64,000 nucleotides of DNA from positions 1,798,001 through 1,862,000 of the forward strand of contig NZ_LT576451.1 in the NCBI RefSeq assembly GCF_900086645.1, written 5' to 3'. A program made the translations under genes and the position numbers. A model generated the notes under the pieces. It was not told where the DNA came from. It searched no databases and saw only the letters and a program-made list of their open reading frames with translations. Positions within the stretch are counted from its first letter, which is position 1. Each line of letters opens with the position of its first letter. Below, one piece after another: positions 61,856 to 64,000 of the stretch. Origin of the DNA: Curtobacterium sp. 9128. GTDB lineage: Bacteria; Actinomycetota; Actinomycetes; Actinomycetales; Microbacteriaceae.

Positions 61856-62215
61856 ATGAGCACCATCGCACTCGCAGACATGCAGGGCACGGCCGTCCGT
61901 ACCCGGCTCCGCATCACGCGCCGCGGCCGTGTGGTCTTCACGACGCTCGCCGCCCTGCCGGTCATGATCGTCGTCGGTCTGTTCGCGTTGAACGGTGGCC
62001 AGGCCGCCGCCGGCAACACCTCGGCGGACGTGCACTTCCAGACGGTGACGATCGAACCCGGGGAGACGCTCTGGCAGCTCGCCGAGCAGACCGCACCCAA
62101 CGCCGACCCGCGTGACTTCATCGCGGACGTCGTGAGCCTCAACGCGCTCGACGGTTCCGGTGTCCAGGCCGGCGAGCAGATCGCCATCCCGGCCAAGTAC
62201 GCCCCGGCGAAGTGA
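61856..62215 (+). CDS. SOS-induced LysM division inhibitor (ChiZ/DivS/YneA-like)
   Basis: The 119-residue protein has a cytosolic N-terminus of about 27 residues, one membrane helix ([19 protein letters not shown]) and an extracellular LysM domain ([18 protein letters not shown]...[12 protein letters not shown]). Small LysM proteins divergent from lexA are SOS cell-division suppressors in actinobacteria (ChiZ in Mycobacterium, DivS in Corynebacterium) and firmicutes (YneA). ATG at 61856 has AGGAAGG upstream. Its promoter has a perfect LexA box, supporting this role. Confidence 0.88.
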   Translation: MSTIALADMQGTAVRTRLRITRRGRVVFTTLAALPVMIVVGLFALNGGQAAAGNTSADVHFQTVTIEPGETLWQLAEQTAPNADPRDFIADVVSLNALDGSGVQAGEQIAIPAKYAPAK

Positions 62216-62327
62216 GCGGAGCGCACGGAGTCGACGGCCCGGCGTCCTGATCGCGTCGGCGGGTGCACAGGGCATGACCGTCCGGACGGCCGGTCACCGT
62301 GCAGCCCGACCGCTCTACGATGGATCG

Positions 62328-63434
62328 GTGGCATTCACGCTCGAAGACCTCCCGATCCGAGACGACCTCCGCGGTCAGAGTCCCTACGGGGCACCGCAGA
62401 AGCACGTCCGCGTGCAGCTCAACGTCAACGAGAACACGCATCCGGTGCCGCAGGACGTCGCGGACGACATCGTCGAGTCGGTCCGTCGGGCGCTCGGGAC
62501 GGTGAACCGGTACCCGGACCGCGAGTTCACCGAGTTGCGCGAGTCGCTCGCGGGGTACCTCGGGCACGACCTCGCGGCCGAGCAGATCTGGGCGGCGAAC
62601 GGCTCGAACGAGGTCATCCAGCAGCTCCTCCAGGCGTTCGGCGGTCCCGGGCGCAGTGTGCTCGGTTTCCCGCCCACCTACTCGATGCACTCGATCATCG
62701 CGTCCGGCACCGGCACGCAGTGGATCGCTGCCGAGCGCGACGCCGAGTTCCGCATCTCGCCCGAGACCGCGGTCGCAGCCGTGCGTGCGCACCGCCCGGA
62801 CGTCGTGTTCCTCTGCGGACCGAACAACCCGACGGGCACCCCGCTGGACCTCGCGACGATCGAAGCGGTCTACGACGCCACGGACGGCATCGTCATGGTC
62901 GACGAGGCGTACGCCGAGTTCATGCCGGTGGGGCAGCCGACCGCGCTGACACTGCTGCCCGGTCGCGAACGACTCGTCGTGTCCCGCACGATGAGCAAGG
63001 CGTTCGCGTTCGCGGGCGCCCGCGTCGGGTACCTCGCGGCACACCCCGCCGTGATCGACGCCCTCCGTCTCGTCCGCTTGCCGTACCACCTGTCCGCGCT
63101 CACGCAGGCGGCGGCGGTCGCGGCGCTCCGGCACGCACCCGAGATGCTCGCGATGGTCGACGACATCCGGGGCCAGCGAGACCGCATGGTCGACGGGCTC
63201 CGCGCGATGGGCTACTCGCCGTACGAGACGTGGTCGAACTTCGTCCTCTTCGGCGGTGTGGCCGACCCGCGCGCGGCGTTCGAGTCGCTGCTCGAACAGG
63301 ACGTGATCGTCCGGGACCTCGGGATCCCGAACCACCTCCGGGTGAGTGCCGGCACCGAGGAGGAGACCACCGCGTTCCTCGACGCCATGCGCCGGGTGGC
63401 CGCCGAACAGCCGCCGGTTAGGGTTGCAGCATGA
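62328..63434 (+). CDS. hisC: Histidinol-phosphate aminotransferase
   Basis: The 368-residue fold-type I PLP enzyme converts imidazole-acetol phosphate to histidinol phosphate. The PLP lysine is Lys224 in [37 protein letters not shown] and the N-terminal [11 protein letters not shown] are characteristic. GTG at 62328 lies 6 nt after TACGAT (62316-62321). The stop overlaps hisB (ATGA). Confidence 0.94.
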   Translation: MAFTLEDLPIRDDLRGQSPYGAPQKHVRVQLNVNENTHPVPQDVADDIVESVRRALGTVNRYPDREFTELRESLAGYLGHDLAAEQIWAANGSNEVIQQLLQAFGGPGRSVLGFPPTYSMHSIIASGTGTQWIAAERDAEFRISPETAVAAVRAHRPDVVFLCGPNNPTGTPLDLATIEAVYDATDGIVMVDEAYAEFMPVGQPTALTLLPGRERLVVSRTMSKAFAFAGARVGYLAAHPAVIDALRLVRLPYHLSALTQAAAVAALRHAPEMLAMVDDIRGQRDRMVDGLRAMGYSPYETWSNFVLFGGVADPRAAFESLLEQDVIVRDLGIPNHLRVSAGTEEETTAFLDAMRRVAAEQPPVRVAA

Positions 63435-64000
63435 CCGCCCGTACCGCCGAGACCACCCGCTCGACGAGTGAATCGACCGTTTCCCTGTCGCTCGACCTCG
63501 ACGGCACCGGCAAGTCCGAGATCGCGACGAGCGTGCCGTTCTTCGACCACATGCTGACCGCGTTCAGCAAGCACTCCCTCATCGACCTCCGGGTGCAGTC
63601 CTCCGGGGACACCGACATCGACGTGCACCACACGGTCGAGGACACCGGGATCGTGCTCGGCCAGGCCCTCAAGCAGGCGCTCGGCAACCGTGCCGGCATC
63701 GGTCGCTACGGCGACGCGCTCGTCCCGCTCGACGAAGCGCTGGCGCAGGCGGTCGTCGACGTGTCCGGCCGTCCGTTCCTCGTGCACTCCGGCGAACCCG
63801 CCGGCTTCGAGTTCCACCGGATCGGTGGCCACTTCACCGGGTCGATGGTCCGCCACGTCTTCGAGGCGATCACGTTCAACGCGGGCATCACCGTGCACGT
63901 CCGCCTGCTCGAGGGTCGCGATCCGCACCACATCGCGGAAGCGGAGTTCAAGGCGTTCGCGCGGGCGATGCGCCGTGCGGTCGAGCTCGACCCGCGCGTC
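63431..64000 (+). CDS. hisB: Imidazoleglycerol-phosphate dehydratase (right-truncated)
   Basis: The first 190 codons are present, close to the family's usual ~200, and the frame is open at the window edge. Metal-binding motifs [40 protein letters not shown] and [15 protein letters not shown] are visible. ATG at 63431 overlaps hisC and lies 6 nt after TAGGGT (63419-63424), so it may also have its own leaderless transcript. It performs the dehydration step before HisC. Confidence 0.95.
   Translation, partial: MTARTAETTRSTSESTVSLSLDLDGTGKSEIATSVPFFDHMLTAFSKHSLIDLRVQSSGDTDIDVHHTVEDTGIVLGQALKQALGNRAGIGRYGDALVPLDEALAQAVVDVSGRPFLVHSGEPAGFEFHRIGGHFTGSMVRHVFEAITFNAGITVHVRLLEGRDPHHIAEAEFKAFARAMRRAVELDPRV

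Noticed and set aside
1..64000. tRNA, rRNA, insertion sequences or prophage genes
   Set aside because: I saw no tRNA-like cloverleaf with a TTCGA arm, no rRNA conserved segments and no transposase, integrase or phage structural proteins in any frame.

Overview
The window looks like a chromosomal segment of a very GC-rich actinobacterium. The gene order in the right half (pnp, M16 peptidase, dapB, thyA, folA, dapA, rnj, ftsK, pgsA, cinA, clgR, DUF3046, recA, recX, miaB, miaA, dapF, hflX, lexA, LysM gene, hisC, hisB) is the usual actinobacterial recA neighbourhood. Leaderless starts, GTG starts and the CGAAC-N4-GTTCG SOS box also fit. I infer Microbacteriaceae, possibly Curtobacterium; no rRNA or tRNA gene is present to prove it.

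I support 64 protein genes, two of them cut by the window edges. From 1 to about 23.7 kb lies a looser mixture: oligopeptidase B and a Fic protein, an amidohydrolase, a class IV aminotransferase, a NUDIX hydrolase, a YhgE/Pip-like membrane protein, a CPA1 antiporter, a Pit phosphate transporter, aspartate ammonia-lyase, a YihY protein, an MFS exporter, FKBP plus aldo/keto reductase, and HelD. It ends with a run of GH6 cellulase, protealysin-like M4 protease and an emfourin-type inhibitor. From 23.8 to 32.5 kb, rpsO and pnp, normally neighbours, are separated by about 6 kb. That stretch carries an FMN reductase, an acetyltransferase, a five-gene ApbE flavinylation/electron-transfer operon and a secreted transglycosylase-like protein. 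From 35 kb onward the conserved housekeeping block runs mostly on the plus strand: protease, lysine biosynthesis (dapB, dapA, dapF), thymidylate and folate synthesis, RNA decay (pnp, rnj), division and chromosome translocation (ftsK), SOS response (recA, recX, lexA, LysM division inhibitor), tRNA modification and histidine biosynthesis.

Three features stand out. First, about 25 genes have a TANNNT-like -10 hexamer ending only 6-9 nt before the start codon, so leaderless transcription is probably the rule here. One divergent pair (acetyltransferase/dapB) even shares a palindromic decamer that supplies both -10 elements. Second, intergenic DNA is occupied by several families of palindromic repeats. 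One is a 55-bp inverted repeat whose length is identical in all six copies at two loci 37 kb apart. Another is a GACGGGAGGC...GCCTCCCGTC hairpin that ends many transcription units and whose single arm also turns up inside genes. Third, the ApbE operon encodes, where a flavinylated acceptor protein is expected, only a membrane anchor plus a low-complexity Thr/Ser/Asp tail with no FMN-binding domain. This is my best candidate for an unusual system. Convergent genes share the tetranucleotide CTAG as overlapping stop codons three times.

No insertion sequence, prophage, CRISPR array or integron was found.
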